Below are positions 1-10,472 of a stretch of DNA of 64,000 bases, in pieces. Position 1 is the stretch's first letter, and each line of letters starts with the position of its first letter. Source of the stretch: Bacillus sp. B1-b2 (GTDB lineage Bacteria; Bacillota; Bacilli; Bacillales; Cytobacillaceae); NCBI RefSeq assembly GCF_009183415.1, contig NZ_WEHU01000016.1, forward strand, positions 40,613-104,612, given 5' to 3'. The translations under genes and the position numbers were made by a program. The notes under the pieces were generated by a model that saw nothing but the letters and a program-made list of their open reading frames with translations, ran no database searches and was not told where the DNA came from.

Positions 1-1184
1 AATAGAAGTAAGTCTCCTGCTTCAATAGCTAATGCTTGTTCAAAACCTTTTTGCTCTTCGTCTGTTATAAACTTAGAAATTGGGCCTTTTAATCCTTCTT
101 CATCCACTTTTAACCATGCAAGACCTTTAGCACCGTAAACTTTTACAAAGTCTGTTAATGCATCAATATCTTTACGAGAATATTTTTCGCTAGCTTGCTT
201 TACGTTAATAGCCTTTACTTGTCCACCAGTCTCAATAGCAGAAGCAAAAACCTTGAAGCTTGAATCCTTCACAATCTCAGATAGGTCAACTAGTTCTAGT
301 TCAAAACGAGTATCTGGTTTATCTGATCCGTATCTTGCCATAGCTTCATCGTAAGGCATTCTTTGGAAAGGAAGTGTAACTTCTACTCCTTTTGTTTGTT
401 TCATGATGGTAGCCATCATAGATTCCATCATGCTCATGATATCTTCTTGGCTCATAAAGCTAGTTTCTATATCAAGCTGTGTGAATTCTGGTTGACGGTC
501 TGCACGTAAGTCTTCATCACGGAAACAACGGGCGATTTGATAATAACGTTCTACTCCACCTACCATTAATAACTGTTTGAAGATTTGTGGAGATTGTGGA
601 AGTGCATAAAACTCTCCTGGATGAACACGACTTGGTACTAAATAGTCACGTGCACCCTCAGGCGTACTCTTTGTTAAAATAGGAGTTTCTATATCTAAGA
701 ATCCTTCGCCATCTAGAAAATCTCTCATTACTTTTGTCACTTGATGACGTAATTTTAATGTTTCAAAAATAACTGGTCTTCTCACATCTAAATAACGATA
801 TTTTAAACGAATGTCATCTGCTACTTCTGTTTTATTATCAATAACAAAAGGTGGAGTTTTTGCTTCATTAATAATCTTTATTTCAGAAACAATAATTTCG
901 ATTTTACCTGTATTAATATTTTCATTAACTGTTCCTTCTTGTCTTGCTACTACTTGTCCTTTAATGTCTAGTACAAACTCATTACGAACCTTTTCCGCAA
1001 TAATAAGTGCTTCTTGATTAATTTCTGGATTAAACACTACTTGTACAATTCCAGTACGGTCACGCAAATCGATGAATATCAGTCCACCTAAATCTCTACG
1101 CTTCTGAACCCATCCTTTTAGGACTACTGTTTCACCAATTGCTTTCTCTGTTACTTCTCCACAAAAATATGTTCTTCCAAACAT
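1..1184 (-). CDS. aspS: Aspartyl-tRNA synthetase, 3' part cut by the window edge
   Basis: Class II aminoacyl-tRNA synthetase that charges tRNA-Asp in the cytoplasm. About 394 N-terminal residues are inside the window; the rest (family length about 590) lies beyond base 1. The reading frame starts at an ATG (1184-1182) preceded by AAAGGGAGGATCA and opens with [11 protein letters not shown], as in Bacillus AspS. The N-terminal OB-fold anticodon-binding domain covers about residues 1-105. Motif 2 is seen as [20 protein letters not shown]. The insertion (GAD) domain of bacterial-type AspRS follows. It lies 42 bases after hisS on the same strand, so it is the second gene of the T-box-controlled hisS-aspS operon. 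No internal stops are seen. Confidence 0.97.
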   Translation of the reverse strand, partial: MFGRTYFCGEVTEKAIGETVVLKGWVQKRRDLGGLIFIDLRDRTGIVQVVFNPEINQEALIIAEKVRNEFVLDIKGQVVARQEGTVNENINTGKIEIIVSEIKIINEAKTPPFVIDNKTEVADDIRLKYRYLDVRRPVIFETLKLRHQVTKVMRDFLDGEGFLDIETPILTKSTPEGARDYLVPSRVHPGEFYALPQSPQIFKQLLMVGGVERYYQIARCFRDEDLRADRQPEFTQLDIETSFMSQEDIMSMMESMMATIMKQTKGVEVTLPFQRMPYDEAMARYGSDKPDTRFELELVDLSEIVKDSSFKVFASAIETGGQVKAINVKQASEKYSRKDIDALTDFVKVYGAKGLAWLKVDEEGLKGPISKFITDEEQKGFEQALAIEAGDLLL

Positions 1185-1226
1185 GATTGATCCTCCCTTT
1201 ATCTTTTATCCATTTACCATCTATTT

Positions 1227-2501
1227 TTAGAAAGCACTAAAATCACTAAGAGCTTCTACTAATTTGGTGATATCAATTTCTTTTTGTTCGCCTGACTCAA
1301 GATTTTTTACATTAATTTTATTATTTTTCAGCTCATCTTCTCCTAGAATGGCAACATATTTTGCATTTAGGCGATCTGCCGCTTTAAATTGTGCTTTTAC
1401 TTTACGGTCCAAATAATCTCTTTCACAGGAGAAGCCTGCTTGTCTTAATTGATAAAGTAAACCAACTGTATAATCCTTCGCTTCTTCCCCAAGAGATACT
1501 AGATAACAATCTACTTTCTTCTCGATTGGTAATTCAATGTTTTCTGCTTGAAGAGCTGAAAGTAATCTTTCAAGACTCATGGCAAATCCAATTCCAGGTG
1601 CCTCTGGTCCACCAAGCTCTTCTGTTAATCCATTGTATCTTCCACCACCACATAGTGTAGTGATTGCGCCAAACCCTTCTGCTTCACTCATAATTTCAAA
1701 AGCAGTATGGTTATAGTAGTCTAATCCACGAACTAAATTAGAATCAACCACATATGGAATATCAAGAGCGGATAAATACTTTTGTACTTTTTCAAAATAG
1801 CTTTTAGACTCTTCATTTAAATAATCTAAAATAGACGGAGCTGTTTTCATTAATGGGTGCTCACGGTCTTTTTTGCAGTCCAGTATTCTCATTGGATTTT
1901 TTTCTAATCTTGTTTGACAATCCTGACAAAATTCTCCAATACTTGGTTCGAAATGTTTAATTAACGCTTCTCTATGCGCTTGTCTGCTTTCTTTATCACC
2001 AAGACTATTGATGACAACTTTTAATTTAGATAATCCCATTGTTTTATAAACAGAATAAGAAAGTGCTATTACTTCTGCATCAATGGCAGGATCTTTACTT
2101 CCGATTGCTTCTACTCCAAATTGCACAAACTGTCTAAAACGTCCTGCTTGCGGTCTTTCATAACGGAACATTTGCCCCATGTAAAAAAGCTTGATAGGTT
2201 GAGCTGCAAGTCCATGCATTTTGTTCTCAACGAAAGAACGAACAACAGCGGCAGTTCCTTCTGGTCTTAAAGTTAAGCTTCTTTTTCCTCTATCTTCAAA
2301 TGTATACATTTCTTTTGTAACGATATCTGTTGTATCTCCAACACTTCGAAGAAATAATTCAGTATGCTCGAAAATCGGTGTACGGATTTCACTATATTGA
2401 TAGCGAGCACAAATTTCTTGGATTTTTTGTTCTATATACTGCCATTTCTCTACCGTTCCTGGTAGGATATCCTGAGTTCCTCTTGGTATATTAATTTGCA
2501 T
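1227..2501 (-). CDS. hisS: Histidyl-tRNA synthetase
   Basis: Cytoplasmic class II synthetase that charges tRNA-His. The 424 residues are the full family length. Motif 2 is seen around residues 108-135 ([15 protein letters not shown]), the histidine-specific motif as [14 protein letters not shown] (about 258-271), and motif 3 as [11 protein letters not shown] (about 302-312). The C-terminal anticodon-binding domain follows from about 330. The ATG start has AGGAGG 8 bases upstream. It is the first gene of the hisS-aspS operon and is preceded by a T-box leader, so transcription should rise when the cognate tRNA is uncharged. Confidence 0.98.
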   Translation of the reverse strand: MQINIPRGTQDILPGTVEKWQYIEQKIQEICARYQYSEIRTPIFEHTELFLRSVGDTTDIVTKEMYTFEDRGKRSLTLRPEGTAAVVRSFVENKMHGLAAQPIKLFYMGQMFRYERPQAGRFRQFVQFGVEAIGSKDPAIDAEVIALSYSVYKTMGLSKLKVVINSLGDKESRQAHREALIKHFEPSIGEFCQDCQTRLEKNPMRILDCKKDREHPLMKTAPSILDYLNEESKSYFEKVQKYLSALDIPYVVDSNLVRGLDYYNHTAFEIMSEAEGFGAITTLCGGGRYNGLTEELGGPEAPGIGFAMSLERLLSALQAENIELPIEKKVDCYLVSLGEEAKDYTVGLLYQLRQAGFSCERDYLDRKVKAQFKAADRLNAKYVAILGEDELKNNKINVKNLESGEQKEIDITKLVEALSDFSAF

Positions 2502-2529
2502 ATATGTATCCTCCTGTTACTAGAAAATT

Positions 2530-2817
2530 GGGCATAAAAAAATCTCGTCCCTTGTATGCAAGAAGCATACAAGGGACGAGATTTATCCCGTGGTACCACC
2601 CTAATTGAAGAATAATAATTATTCTTCCTCTTTACAGTTAACGCCTGTATACGTTTCTACCTACTAATGAATATATGTTCAGAAGAAAGCCTTCAGAGTG
2701 TTCTTTCTCAAAGTCATCATGTAGAAATGCTTTCAGCCTAGACATTTCCTCTCTTGTCATGTGTTTCTTTGTTACTTTTCTCTATCAACAGCTTCATTTG
2801 TTTATTGTATTATTATT
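2530..2817 (-). promoter_or_regulatory. T-box leader of hisS-aspS
   Basis: The T-box core GGGTGGTACCACG reads on the minus strand at 2601-2589. It is followed by a 19-bp perfect terminator hairpin (arms 2541-2559 and 2565-2583) and a T run at 2541-2534. The core can pair with the tRNA acceptor end and compete with the terminator. The long upstream segment (2817-2610) fits Stem I. A CAC triplet in the context AGAACAC (2700-2698, minus strand) is a candidate histidine specifier, but I assigned it by eye and a GAC at 2715-2713 is an alternative. The presence of a T-box is certain; the specifier is tentative. Confidence 0.95.
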
Positions 2818-2823
2818 TAATTA

Positions 2824-2852
2824 ATAATAAATAGGAAGTTATCTAATGTCAA
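2824..2852 (-). promoter_or_regulatory. Sigma-A-type promoter for the hisS T-box transcript
   Basis: Minus strand TTGACA (2852-2847), 17-base spacer, TATTAT (2829-2824). It lies just upstream of the T-box leader, so transcription would start near 2817. Confidence 0.75.
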
Positions 2853-2879
2853 TAGGATACAGAGAAATTCAAGGTCTTT

Positions 2880-3056
2880 TTAATATTTCCCCAATTGCTT
2901 CTTTAATTTTTTCACGTCTCCTAAGGAAAGGCCGAATTCTGAAGCTAACTCAACAGCATTATTATTCCCTTCCTTTTCCATAAAATCATGAAAATCTATT
3001 CCTAGAAGTTTGGAATCTGCTCCACTTGCTGCTATATGCTTTTCACCAAATCTCAT
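2880..3056 (-). CDS. Small helix-turn-helix-like protein (YrzK-like)
   Basis: A 58-residue protein starting at ATG 3056 (MRFGEKH), chosen because AAGGGTG lies 6 bases upstream; a GTG four codons earlier has no such site. The C-terminal half (ELASEFGLSLGDVKKLKKQL) looks like a helix-turn-helix of the sigma-70 region 4 or MarR recognition type. It lies between the yrvJ-type amidase and hisS, as the small gene yrzK does in B. subtilis, which supports orthology. The function is not known to me. It is transcribed toward hisS with no terminator between, so some read-through into the T-box leader is possible. Confidence 0.75.
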   Translation of the reverse strand: MRFGEKHIAASGADSKLLGIDFHDFMEKEGNNNAVELASEFGLSLGDVKKLKKQLGKY

Positions 3057-3266
3057 GTAATTCACCCTTTTTTCTGTTATTTTTTTATAGTATTACCATG
3101 AGTACGTAAAAAATTTCATATAACATCCATTTTCTTGTCTAAATTTGATTAACGAAATAAGGTATAATTCAAAGGAGAAATTTAACGGTAAAAAGAAACC
3201 ATAATAGGCGTCAATAAAAGGTAAACCACAAAACATTCATTTATAACAGAAAGGAGTGTTCCTTAT

Positions 3267-4808
3267 TTGACGAAGAAAGTAGTAATAGTCTGTATTTGGA
3301 TCAGCTTGCTAATATCATCCTTCTCGCCCCTAATATCCGCTCAGGAAGAAATAAAAATTACTACGAATGTAATTGTAAATGTGAGAGAAGGTCCTTCTTT
3401 AGAAGAAGCCATTGTTGGGAAACTCGAGATTGGAAAAGAATATACGGTTGTACAAGAAACGGACGGTTGGATAGAAATTAAATTAGAGAATGCTATGAAT
3501 GGTTGGGTTGCAGCTTACTTAGTAACTAAAAATACGAATGCACCACTTACAAAGACAAGTTTTCAAGAAGAAGATCGTGCAACAATCTTAGAGGATGGAT
3601 TAAGATTAAGAATGGGACCTGGGACTTCCTATCAAGTCATATCCACCTTAAGAAAAGGGACAGAAGTAACGATTATATCTATCGACAGTGATTGGATAAA
3701 TGTATTAACAAGCGAAGGGAAAGGTTGGGTTCACGAAGATTACTTAGAAACCTCTCACCGTACTGAAGAAACTAGTGCTATATCTTCAAGCATACAGGAA
3801 ACAGAATTAGATGTTTCTAATGTGAAATCTGCCATTATCTTAGAAGATCAAATTAATGTAAGAAATGAGCCTTCTACTAGTTCAGACATTATTGGCAAAG
3901 TCGCAAAAAACACGGTAATTCATGTTCTAGAAGAGCAAGGTGATTGGGCAAAAATACAATACTCAGGAAATAGTGGGTGGATTTATAAAAATCTTCTTCG
4001 TTATGAGTATACGGAAGCCGAAATTGGAACTAAAATAAACAAAACCATTTCTATTATCTATAACCAGTCCAATATCCGCTCTAGTGCTTCTTCATCCGCT
4101 CCAGTCATACAACAAGCTTCAGCAGGAGAAACTTTTCAAGCTGTGGAGTTACTAAATGATTGGTTTAAGATAGAGATTTCTAAAGGAGAATATGGCTATA
4201 TTGCTGATTGGATTGTGAAAGAAGTGGACCAAGAAATTCAGCTAACAGATGAATCTGGTTCTTCTGATTTAACGAATAAAATAATTGTTCTAGATCCAGG
4301 TCATGGCGGAAAAGACAGTGGTGCTATAGGAGCATTAGGTAATCTAGAAAAAAACTTAACAATCAATACAGCACATTTACTTGGAGAAAAGCTTGAAGCA
4401 GCAGGAGCCAAAGTCATTTATACTAGAACAGATGATACATTTGTTACCTTACAAAATAGAGTAGCAATCAGTCAGTCTTATAAAGCAGATGCTTTTATTA
4501 GTATTCATTATGATAGTATTGAAGATAGTAGTGTACATGGCATTACAAGCTATTACTATTCTTCTACTCAAAAAAAATTAGCTACAAGTATACACAAAAG
4601 TATTATGGATTCTTCTGGTTTAAAGGATAGGGGAGTAAAACAAAATGATTATTTTGTTTTACGAGAAAATAGTCAAGCAGCTTCTCTATTAGAATTAGGG
4701 TATCTAAGTAATCCTTCCGAAGAACAAGTAATAAGTAACGCGCAGTACCAAGAAACGATTTCCACTGCTATTTATCAGGGCCTCGAAAACTATTTTAACG
4801 TTCCTTAA
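3267..4808 (+). CDS. Secreted N-acetylmuramoyl-L-alanine amidase with four SH3 repeats (YrvJ-like)
   Basis: Peptidoglycan hydrolase predicted to cleave the MurNAc-L-Ala bond outside the membrane. The start is TTG 3267 with AAGGAG 10 bases upstream. A signal peptide spans about residues 1-25 (hydrophobic core, then ISAQE). Four bacterial SH3 domains lie at about 30-88, 103-163, 186-247 and 262-320, each with the VRxGPS / NVRxEPS type of motif and a GW/GY pair. The catalytic Amidase_3 domain is at about 338-510: DPGHGGKDSGA (first zinc histidine), a Glu in LEKNL, SIHYDS (second histidine; most relatives have SIHANA) and the catalytic Glu in LLELGYLSNP. It corresponds in place to B. subtilis yrvJ. 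The gene ends 18 bases before the group II intron, and I see no terminator of its own. Confidence 0.95.
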   Translation: MTKKVVIVCIWISLLISSFSPLISAQEEIKITTNVIVNVREGPSLEEAIVGKLEIGKEYTVVQETDGWIEIKLENAMNGWVAAYLVTKNTNAPLTKTSFQEEDRATILEDGLRLRMGPGTSYQVISTLRKGTEVTIISIDSDWINVLTSEGKGWVHEDYLETSHRTEETSAISSSIQETELDVSNVKSAIILEDQINVRNEPSTSSDIIGKVAKNTVIHVLEEQGDWAKIQYSGNSGWIYKNLLRYEYTEAEIGTKINKTISIIYNQSNIRSSASSSAPVIQQASAGETFQAVELLNDWFKIEISKGEYGYIADWIVKEVDQEIQLTDESGSSDLTNKIIVLDPGHGGKDSGAIGALGNLEKNLTINTAHLLGEKLEAAGAKVIYTRTDDTFVTLQNRVAISQSYKADAFISIHYDSIEDSSVHGITSYYYSSTQKKLATSIHKSIMDSSGLKDRGVKQNDYFVLRENSQAASLLELGYLSNPSEEQVISNAQYQETISTAIYQGLENYFNVP

Positions 4809-4870
4809 CAATCTTTTATACAACAATCGAGTAGGAGACTAGTCATTATTTGACTAGTCGACCTCTCACA

Positions 4871-4900
4871 CCACCGTACGTACGGTTCCGTATACGGCGG
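4871..4900 (-). ncRNA. Group II intron domain V
   Basis: On the minus strand the arms CCGCCGTA and TACGGTGG pair with one G-U. The inner stem TACG/CGTA is closed by a GAAC loop, and a two-base CG bulge lies on the 3' side. This is the catalytic core fold. The CGC triad in the 5' arm fits class C introns. It begins one base after the maturase stop codon. Confidence 0.88.
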
Positions 4901-4901
4901 T

Positions 4902-6211
4902 TCAACCTTTTAAGTATCGTTGCTCATAAAGTAAGGAGATATCTTTGAGTCTCCATTTTATGAGCCTTTCTTTTGTTATTGCTCGTTGGAGAATTTCACT
5001 TCGTGATAATCTCCAATATCCCTTTCGGGAATTTGCTAATTTCATGGCGTCATCATGATTAATTCCATACTTACGAAGCATCTTATATTTTGTCTTTGGC
5101 TTCTTCCATCTCTTCCATATGAGTTGTCTCAATCGATGGTTTAACCATTTCTGAGTTTCAAAAATGAAGTACTTCATTCTCGAAACCCCATAGTAGTTAA
5201 TCCATCCAGTTGTGATTTGGTTAATTTTCTTCACTATTTCCTCAAAAGTTCCACTCTTTTTACGGCTTGTATTCTTCTTTAGCTTCTCTTTGAATCGTTG
5301 CTTGGCCGACTTACTTGGTCGGCATCCAACTTTCCCATTAAGTTTTGAATGTTAGAGCCAAGGAATGTTCCGGAAGTTGCACCACAAACCTTACTTTTCT
5401 TTTGATTAATTGTTAATTGTAATTCATCCTCGATGAATTTTGTTATACTCTCCATTACTCTCTCTCCAGCTCGTATACTTTTCACGTAGATGACAAAGTC
5501 GTCCGCATACCTAATAAAACGATGTTCTCTCTTTTCTAATTCTCTATCTAGTTTATTTAAATAGACATTTGCTAAAATAGGAGATAAAGGTCCACCTTGC
5601 GGAGCTCCATCTTTCGTTTCAATATAGATATCTCGTTCTAAGATCCCTGAGCGTAGGAATTTCCATATTAATTTTAAGACAATTTTATCTGATATGAATT
5701 CTTCTAAATACGCTCTTAGCCTTTGATGATGTATTGTATCGAAGTAACTTTTCAAGTCACAGTCCACTACTACTCGATAACCTTGTTCGTAATAGTGTTC
5801 TGCTGATTTGATAGCTTGGTGGGCATTTCTACCTTTTCGAAATCCAAAACTATGTTCTGAAAAGTGTGGGTCTACAATCGGTTCAATTACTTGAAGAATA
5901 GCTTGTTGGACGACTCTATCTAAAACGCAAGGAATTCCTAGATATCGTTTAGAACCGTCCGTTTTTGGTATGGCAACTCTTTTGACTGGTTGAGGTTGGT
6001 AAGTCCCATCTTTCAATTTCCTTTTAAGAGGTTCGTAATATTTCTTCATGTGTGACTTTAATTCTACTACTGTAATTCCATCAACCCCTGGTGCACCATT
6101 GTTTGCTTTTACTTTCTTGTATGCTTTCCAGAGATTATTATTTGCAATAACTTTATCGATTAAATTGATACCATCCTGTTCTTTCATATCCATATTGATA
6201 TTCCTACGCAC
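4902..6211 (-). pseudogene. ltrA: Group II intron reverse transcriptase/maturase, split by one frameshift
   Basis: The protein would copy the intron RNA and help it splice. The first part (stop at 5279) carries the RT domain: GAPGVDG near the start, RYLGIPCVLDRVVQQA, FGFRKGRNAHQA and the catalytic RYADDFV. The second part (5234-4902, open upstream to about 5331) carries the maturase X domain, with ITTGWINYYG. The frame is lost at an AAA run on the minus strand (5333-5331): adding one A gives a continuous protein of about 435 residues, the normal length for the class. The likely start is GTG 6211, eight bases after AAAGGAG. No other stops are seen, so either the decay is recent or it is a homopolymer sequencing error. 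Confidence 0.93.
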
Positions 6212-6710
6212 TCCTATTTCTCCTTTAGTTTCCAACTTATCTCTCCATAGGTAGCCATCTTTTGGTCTTTACCACGATGTTTTCTGCGATTATATGGAAT
6301 ATCTATACCTCCTTGTTTTCCAAGATTTAAGATTGTTCAGTCCTTCATTTCCGAAAGGAAACTACTATGACGTCTGCTGACTTCTCATGATTCATCAAAT
6401 TATCACTAACTTGATTGTTAATTCAATAACCCTCACGAGACCTCCCCGGGTAAGCACAACCACTTTCCTCTCATGTAACTGCTAGATTTACTGTATGGGA
6501 TTCGGGCAGTATTGGACTTTGTTTTGTTTAGCAAACTCATCCGTCCCAATTCAGCCTTGTATCTAGTTTCTGTTCGTCAGTTCGAGATTTTGCGTCCGAC
6601 TTCCTTCAGATTCCACGTCACCATGGACACCCTTGTCTTTCGCTAACAGTTCCTACTGCCAAGTCTGTAGTGGACTTTCACCACCGAGTAGTTGCGCATG
6701 CCGGGCGCAC

Positions 6711-6754
6711 TAAAAAAACAGTTTCCCCTCTTAGTTGAGGGAAAACTGTTTTTT
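6711..6754 (-). terminator. Terminator of the rel-dtd operon
   Basis: Minus strand hairpin with arms AAACAGTTTTCCCTC and GAGGGGAAACTGTTT followed by T7. The group II intron starts at the next base. The + strand sequence could also terminate. Confidence 0.9.
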
Positions 6755-6762
6755 CGTTATTA

Positions 6763-7203
6763 TTACTTACTGTCGAGTATTAAGGTCACTGGACCATCAT
6801 TTATTAAATGTACGTCCATCATTGCTCCAAATCTACCTGTCTGTACTAGTAAGCCTTGCTGTTGTAGTAATTCATTGAATTGATGATATAGAGATTTGGC
6901 GTAATCTGGCTTTGCAGCATTCATAAAATTTGGTCTTCTGCCCTTTTTCGTTTCTCCATATAAAGTAAATTGAGAAACAGATAAAATGGAGCCTTTTTCA
7001 TCTAAAATGCTTCTGTTCATCTTTCCTTCTTCATCTTCAAAAACACGTAAATGGGCAATCTTATCCGCAAGATACTTTGCATCTTCTACCTTATCATCAT
7101 GTGTAATGCCTACAAGGAGAACAAACCCTTTTTCTATTTCTCCTACCACTTCACCATTCACTTCTACGCTAGCTTGTCTAGATCTTTGCAATACGACTTT
7201 CAT
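6763..7203 (-). CDS. dtd: D-aminoacyl-tRNA deacylase
   Basis: Removes D-amino acids (and glycine mischarged on tRNA-Ala) from tRNAs, a cytoplasmic proofreading step. The 146 residues match the family length. The active-site strand SVSQFTLYG is at about residues 76-84, and the second signature is [13 protein letters not shown] (about 89-101), a variant of the usual NxP loop. The N-terminal [13 protein letters not shown] is typical. It follows rel by 11 bases on the same strand, as in B. subtilis (yrvI), so the two are co-transcribed and end at the hairpin 6711-6754. Confidence 0.97.
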   Translation of the reverse strand: MKVVLQRSRQASVEVNGEVVGEIEKGFVLLVGITHDDKVEDAKYLADKIAHLRVFEDEEGKMNRSILDEKGSILSVSQFTLYGETKKGRRPNFMNAAKPDYAKSLYHQFNELLQQQGLLVQTGRFGAMMDVHLINDGPVTLILDSK

Positions 7204-7214
7204 TATTATTCCCC

Positions 7215-9410
7215 TTAGTTCATGATTCTTCGCACGGAATATACTTCTGGTATTTGCTTGATTCTTTCTACTATTTTATGAAGGTGATTAACATTTAATA
7301 TCATAATACTCATGGTTATTGTCGCTACTTTATTCCGATCTGATTTACCAGAAACAGCAGATATATTCGTTTTCGATTCATTGACCGCTTGAAGTACCTC
7401 ATTTAACAAGCCTCTTCTATCATACCCACTAATCTCAATTTCCACATTATATTCTTTACGATTATTTAAATTTGTTTCCCATTCGACTGGAATAAGACGG
7501 GCTTTTGCATCTTCTGTATCAATGTTCGTACAATCTGCTCGATGAACAGAAACACCTCTACCTTTCGTAATAAACCCGACAATTTTATCGCCTGGCACAG
7601 GATTACAGCAACGAGATAAGCGAATAAGTAAATTATCAATTCCTGTTACTCTTACGCCTGATCCACTTTTCTTACTAGTAGGGAATGACTTTAATTCTGC
7701 CACAGCATTACTTATGGTAGAAGTTGCTTCTGCATCTCTTTTCTTTCGCCATTTTTCCGTAAGTCGATTTGCCACTTGTAAAGCACTAATTCCGTTATAC
7801 CCAACTGCTGCATACATATCGTCTTCAGTCTGGAAATTGAACTTTTCAATAACAGCTTTTATATTTTCAGGAATTAGAATTTCTTTTAAGTCAAAATCCA
7901 TATTGCGGATTTCTTTCTCAACCTGTTCTTTTCCTTTTTCAATATTCTCTTCTCTACGCTGTTTTTTGAAAAATTGTCTTATTTTATTCTTTGCTTGCGA
8001 GGTTTGAGCAATTTTTAGCCAATCTTGACTTGGCCCATAGGAATGCTTACTCGTATGAATTTCAATGATATCCCCTGTTTTCAGCTTATAATCAAGTGTT
8101 ACCATTTTTCCATTCACTTTAGCACCAATGGTTTTATTACCAATTTCAGAATGTATTCTATAAGCGAAATCTATAGGCACTGAACCATAAGGTAATTCAA
8201 ACACATCACCCTTTGGTGTGAATACGAAGACCATATCTGAAAATAAATCGATTTTTAAGCTTTCCATGAATTCTTCTGCATTAACAATATCATCTTGATA
8301 CTCAAGGATTTCTCTAAACCATGTTAATTTTTCTTCTAAGGAAGATCCTTCATTAACAGATTTTCCTTCTTTGTAAGCCCAGTGTGCAGCAATTCCGAAC
8401 TCTGCAATCTGATGCATTTCCTGTGTACGAATTTGTACCTCTAAAGGGTCTCCTTTAGGCCCTATTACTGTTGTGTGCAAGGACTGGTACATATTCGCTT
8501 TTGGCATGGCAATATAATCTTTAAAGCGACCAGGCATAGGTTTCCATCTTGTATGAATGATACCAAGGATTGCATAACAATCTTTAATACTATTTACGAC
8601 AATTCGTACAGCTAATAAATCATATATTTCATTAAACTGCTTGTTTTGCAGGACCATTTTGCGATAAATACTGTAAATATGTTTCGGTCTACCTGAGATG
8701 TCCGCTGTTATATTAACTTCTTTTGTACCTGCCCGTATATCTGAAACTACTTCGTCTAAATATTGCTCTCTTTCAGCTCTTTTTCGTTTCATAAGATTAA
8801 CAATTCGGTAGTACTGTTGAGGATTCATATAACGTAAGGCAGTGTCTTCTAATTCCCATTTAATAGTTGATATCCCTAATCGGTGGGCAAGAGGTGCAAA
8901 TATCTCCAATGTTTCATTTGAAATGCGGCGCTGCTTTTCTGCTGGTAAATGCTTTAGTGTGCGCATATTATGCAGTCTATCTGCTAGCTTAATTAAGATA
9001 ACTCGTATATCTTGAGCCATTGCAACAAACATTTTACGATGATTTTCAGCTTGCTGTTCTTCATGCGACTTATATTTAATTTTCCCCAATTTCGTTACGC
9101 CGTCAACGAGCATGGCCACTTCATTGTTAAAAGCACTACTGATATCTTTTAATGTAATCTCAGTATCTTCTACAACATCATGGAGAAAACCTGCAGCAAC
9201 TGTAGAAGGATCCATTTCCAAATCAGCAAGTATTCCAGCAACTTGTATTGGATGAATAATATAAGGTTCCCCAGATTTTCTATATTGTTCACGATGAGCA
9301 TTTTTAGCAAATTCATAGGCCTTTCGAATAAACAAGACATGCTCTTCGTTTAAATACCCTCTTGTCTTATCGATGACTTGTTCGGCGGTTAACACTTGAT
9401 CATTCGCCAT
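7215..9410 (-). CDS. rel: Bifunctional (p)ppGpp synthetase/hydrolase
   Basis: Makes and degrades the alarmone (p)ppGpp in the stringent response, and works on stalled ribosomes. I chose ATG 9410 ([12 protein letters not shown]) because AAAGGTGAT lies 5 bases upstream; an ATG five codons earlier has no binding site. Domains in order: HD hydrolase (about 40-190, with FLHDVVEDT), synthetase (about 230-350, with [20 protein letters not shown]), TGS (about 385-450), zinc-finger/RIS region ([13 protein letters not shown], about 575-620) and C-terminal ACT (about 655-731). The length of 731 matches B. subtilis Rel. The key HD residues are present, so hydrolase activity is expected. Confidence 0.97.
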   Translation of the reverse strand: MANDQVLTAEQVIDKTRGYLNEEHVLFIRKAYEFAKNAHREQYRKSGEPYIIHPIQVAGILADLEMDPSTVAAGFLHDVVEDTEITLKDISSAFNNEVAMLVDGVTKLGKIKYKSHEEQQAENHRKMFVAMAQDIRVILIKLADRLHNMRTLKHLPAEKQRRISNETLEIFAPLAHRLGISTIKWELEDTALRYMNPQQYYRIVNLMKRKRAEREQYLDEVVSDIRAGTKEVNITADISGRPKHIYSIYRKMVLQNKQFNEIYDLLAVRIVVNSIKDCYAILGIIHTRWKPMPGRFKDYIAMPKANMYQSLHTTVIGPKGDPLEVQIRTQEMHQIAEFGIAAHWAYKEGKSVNEGSSLEEKLTWFREILEYQDDIVNAEEFMESLKIDLFSDMVFVFTPKGDVFELPYGSVPIDFAYRIHSEIGNKTIGAKVNGKMVTLDYKLKTGDIIEIHTSKHSYGPSQDWLKIAQTSQAKNKIRQFFKKQRREENIEKGKEQVEKEIRNMDFDLKEILIPENIKAVIEKFNFQTEDDMYAAVGYNGISALQVANRLTEKWRKKRDAEATSTISNAVAELKSFPTSKKSGSGVRVTGIDNLLIRLSRCCNPVPGDKIVGFITKGRGVSVHRADCTNIDTEDAKARLIPVEWETNLNNRKEYNVEIEISGYDRRGLLNEVLQAVNESKTNISAVSGKSDRNKVATITMSIMILNVNHLHKIVERIKQIPEVYSVRRIMN

Positions 9411-9742
9411 GTAATCACCTTTCATAATTCATTTATATTAGTACATAAATCCGATGTTCGACATTCTTCTATTTGATATAACTGATAACTTGAAAATAGA
9501 ATATAATCAACTTTAGAATGATTATTACTATTATCGAAAAAAAATGGTCGATTGTAAAGAGTTTACAGGTAATTTATGTGTAGGAAGAGAGAAAAATGTC
9601 GAAAACACTCGATTTTTAATTAAAATATTGTTTTTATTGAAAAAGAAGCACTAAATATGATATGTGCCTTCAGATAGTAGACAAGTTTCTAGTTAGAAAT
9701 AAAGGATTAAATAGGTATATTAAAACATTCCGATGTATAGGG
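9411..9742. other. Intergenic region upstream of rel
   Basis: AT-rich, with no credible gene. It should hold the rel promoter, but I see no strong -35/-10 pair. A weak hairpin at 9650-9672 (GAAGCAC / GTGCCTTC) followed on the minus strand by TTTTTC may be a remnant terminator. Confidence 0.5.
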
Positions 9743-9871
9743 GCTGATTTCCGTTACAGGAATTCGCTTTCCATGAGGGGAGCGCCGAGCCGCTTCGTCG
9801 CTTGCTCACCTGCAGGGTCTCGGACTGTCTCGCATATCCTGTAGGTGTCTCCCCTTCCAATCCAATCAACT
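9743..9871. repeat. Bacillaceae-type intergenic repeat, copy A (full length)
   Basis: A GC-rich island in AT-rich DNA. It starts GCTGATTTCCG, has CGCTTTCCATGAGGGGAGCG, CTGCAGGGTCTCGGACTGTC and GTAGGTGTCTCCCCTTCC inside, and ends CCAATCCAATCAAC. It matches copy D (51224-51351) in order, orientation and length (129 and 128 bases). The ends are inverted (GATTT... / ...AATC). Blocks inside are mutually complementary (GGGGAG / CTCCCC), so the transcript could fold. No ORF is conserved in it. Confidence 0.85.
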
Positions 9872-9920
9872 GTTAAAAAAATTTATTATTCTTTCTAAAT
9901 CACTATTTTAATAAACGTAA

Positions 9921-9947
9921 AGAAGCACCAAAAAAATTAGTGCTTCT
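9921..9947 (-). terminator. Probable apt terminator
   Basis: Hairpin AGAAGCAC / GTGCTTCT, 13 bases after the apt stop on the minus strand. The T tract after it is weak (CTTTAC), so termination may be partial. Confidence 0.6.
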
Positions 9948-9959
9948 CACGTTGTTCTT

Positions 9960-10472
9960 TTAATATTCCATTAACGTTAAAATATTATAACCATCTAGGT
10001 TTTTGCGGCCTTCTAAGTAAGATAGCTCGATTAAAAAGGCAATTCCAGCTACTACTCCACCTAGTTCTTCTACTAATTTAATAGTTGCATCGATTGTTCC
10101 ACCAGTTGCAAGTAAATCATCTGTGATTAATACTCTTTGACCTGGTTTAATAGCATCTTTATGGATTGTTAGGACATCTTTACCGTATTCTAAACCATAA
10201 GATACTTTAATTGTTTCTCTTGGTAATTTTCCTTCTTTACGAACAGGTGCAAAGCCTACTCCTAAGGAATAGGCAACTGGGCAACCTATAATAAACCCTC
10301 TTGCTTCAGGTCCAACTACAATATCGATTTGCTTTTCTTTTGCATAAGTAACGATTTGATCTGTTGCGTATCTATATGCATCGCCATTATCCATTAAAGT
10401 GGTGATATCCTTGAAACGGATCCCTTCTTTTGGCCAATCTTCAACGATAGTAACATATTGTTTTAAATCCAT
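9960..10472 (-). CDS. apt: Adenine phosphoribosyltransferase
   Basis: Converts adenine and PRPP to AMP in purine salvage, in the cytoplasm. The 170 residues are the family length. The PRPP-binding motif [16 protein letters not shown] is at about residues 119-134, the adenine-side loop carries GPEARGF (about 56-62), and the N-terminus [18 protein letters not shown] is typical. The ATG has GAGGAGG upstream, inside the end of recJ. The start overlaps the recJ stop by 10 bases, so translation of the two is probably coupled. The same recJ-apt-rel order is found in B. subtilis. Confidence 0.98.
   Translation of the reverse strand: MDLKQYVTIVEDWPKEGIRFKDITTLMDNGDAYRYATDQIVTYAKEKQIDIVVGPEARGFIIGCPVAYSLGVGFAPVRKEGKLPRETIKVSYGLEYGKDVLTIHKDAIKPGQRVLITDDLLATGGTIDATIKLVEELGGVVAGIAFLIELSYLEGRKNLDGYNILTLMEY

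Larger units (their letters stand above)
4826..6710 (-). mobile_element. Class C-type group II intron
   Basis: The 5' end on the minus strand is GTGCGCCCGG (6710), the usual group II start. It lies directly after the T tract of the dtd terminator hairpin (6711-6754), the preferred site of class C introns. About 500 bases of structured RNA precede the maturase gene. After the maturase stop comes domain V (4900-4871): an 8-bp proximal stem, CG bulge, 4-bp distal stem and GAAC loop. A domain VI-like hairpin with arms GACTAGTC follows (4860-4838), and the intron ends near CTCGAT (4826). The total is about 1,885 bases. Ends are exact to a few bases at the 3' side. Confidence 0.92.

Noticed and set aside
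9662..9844. 60-codon ORF across repeat copy A
   Set aside because: The frame is not kept in copy D, so the repeat is not coding.
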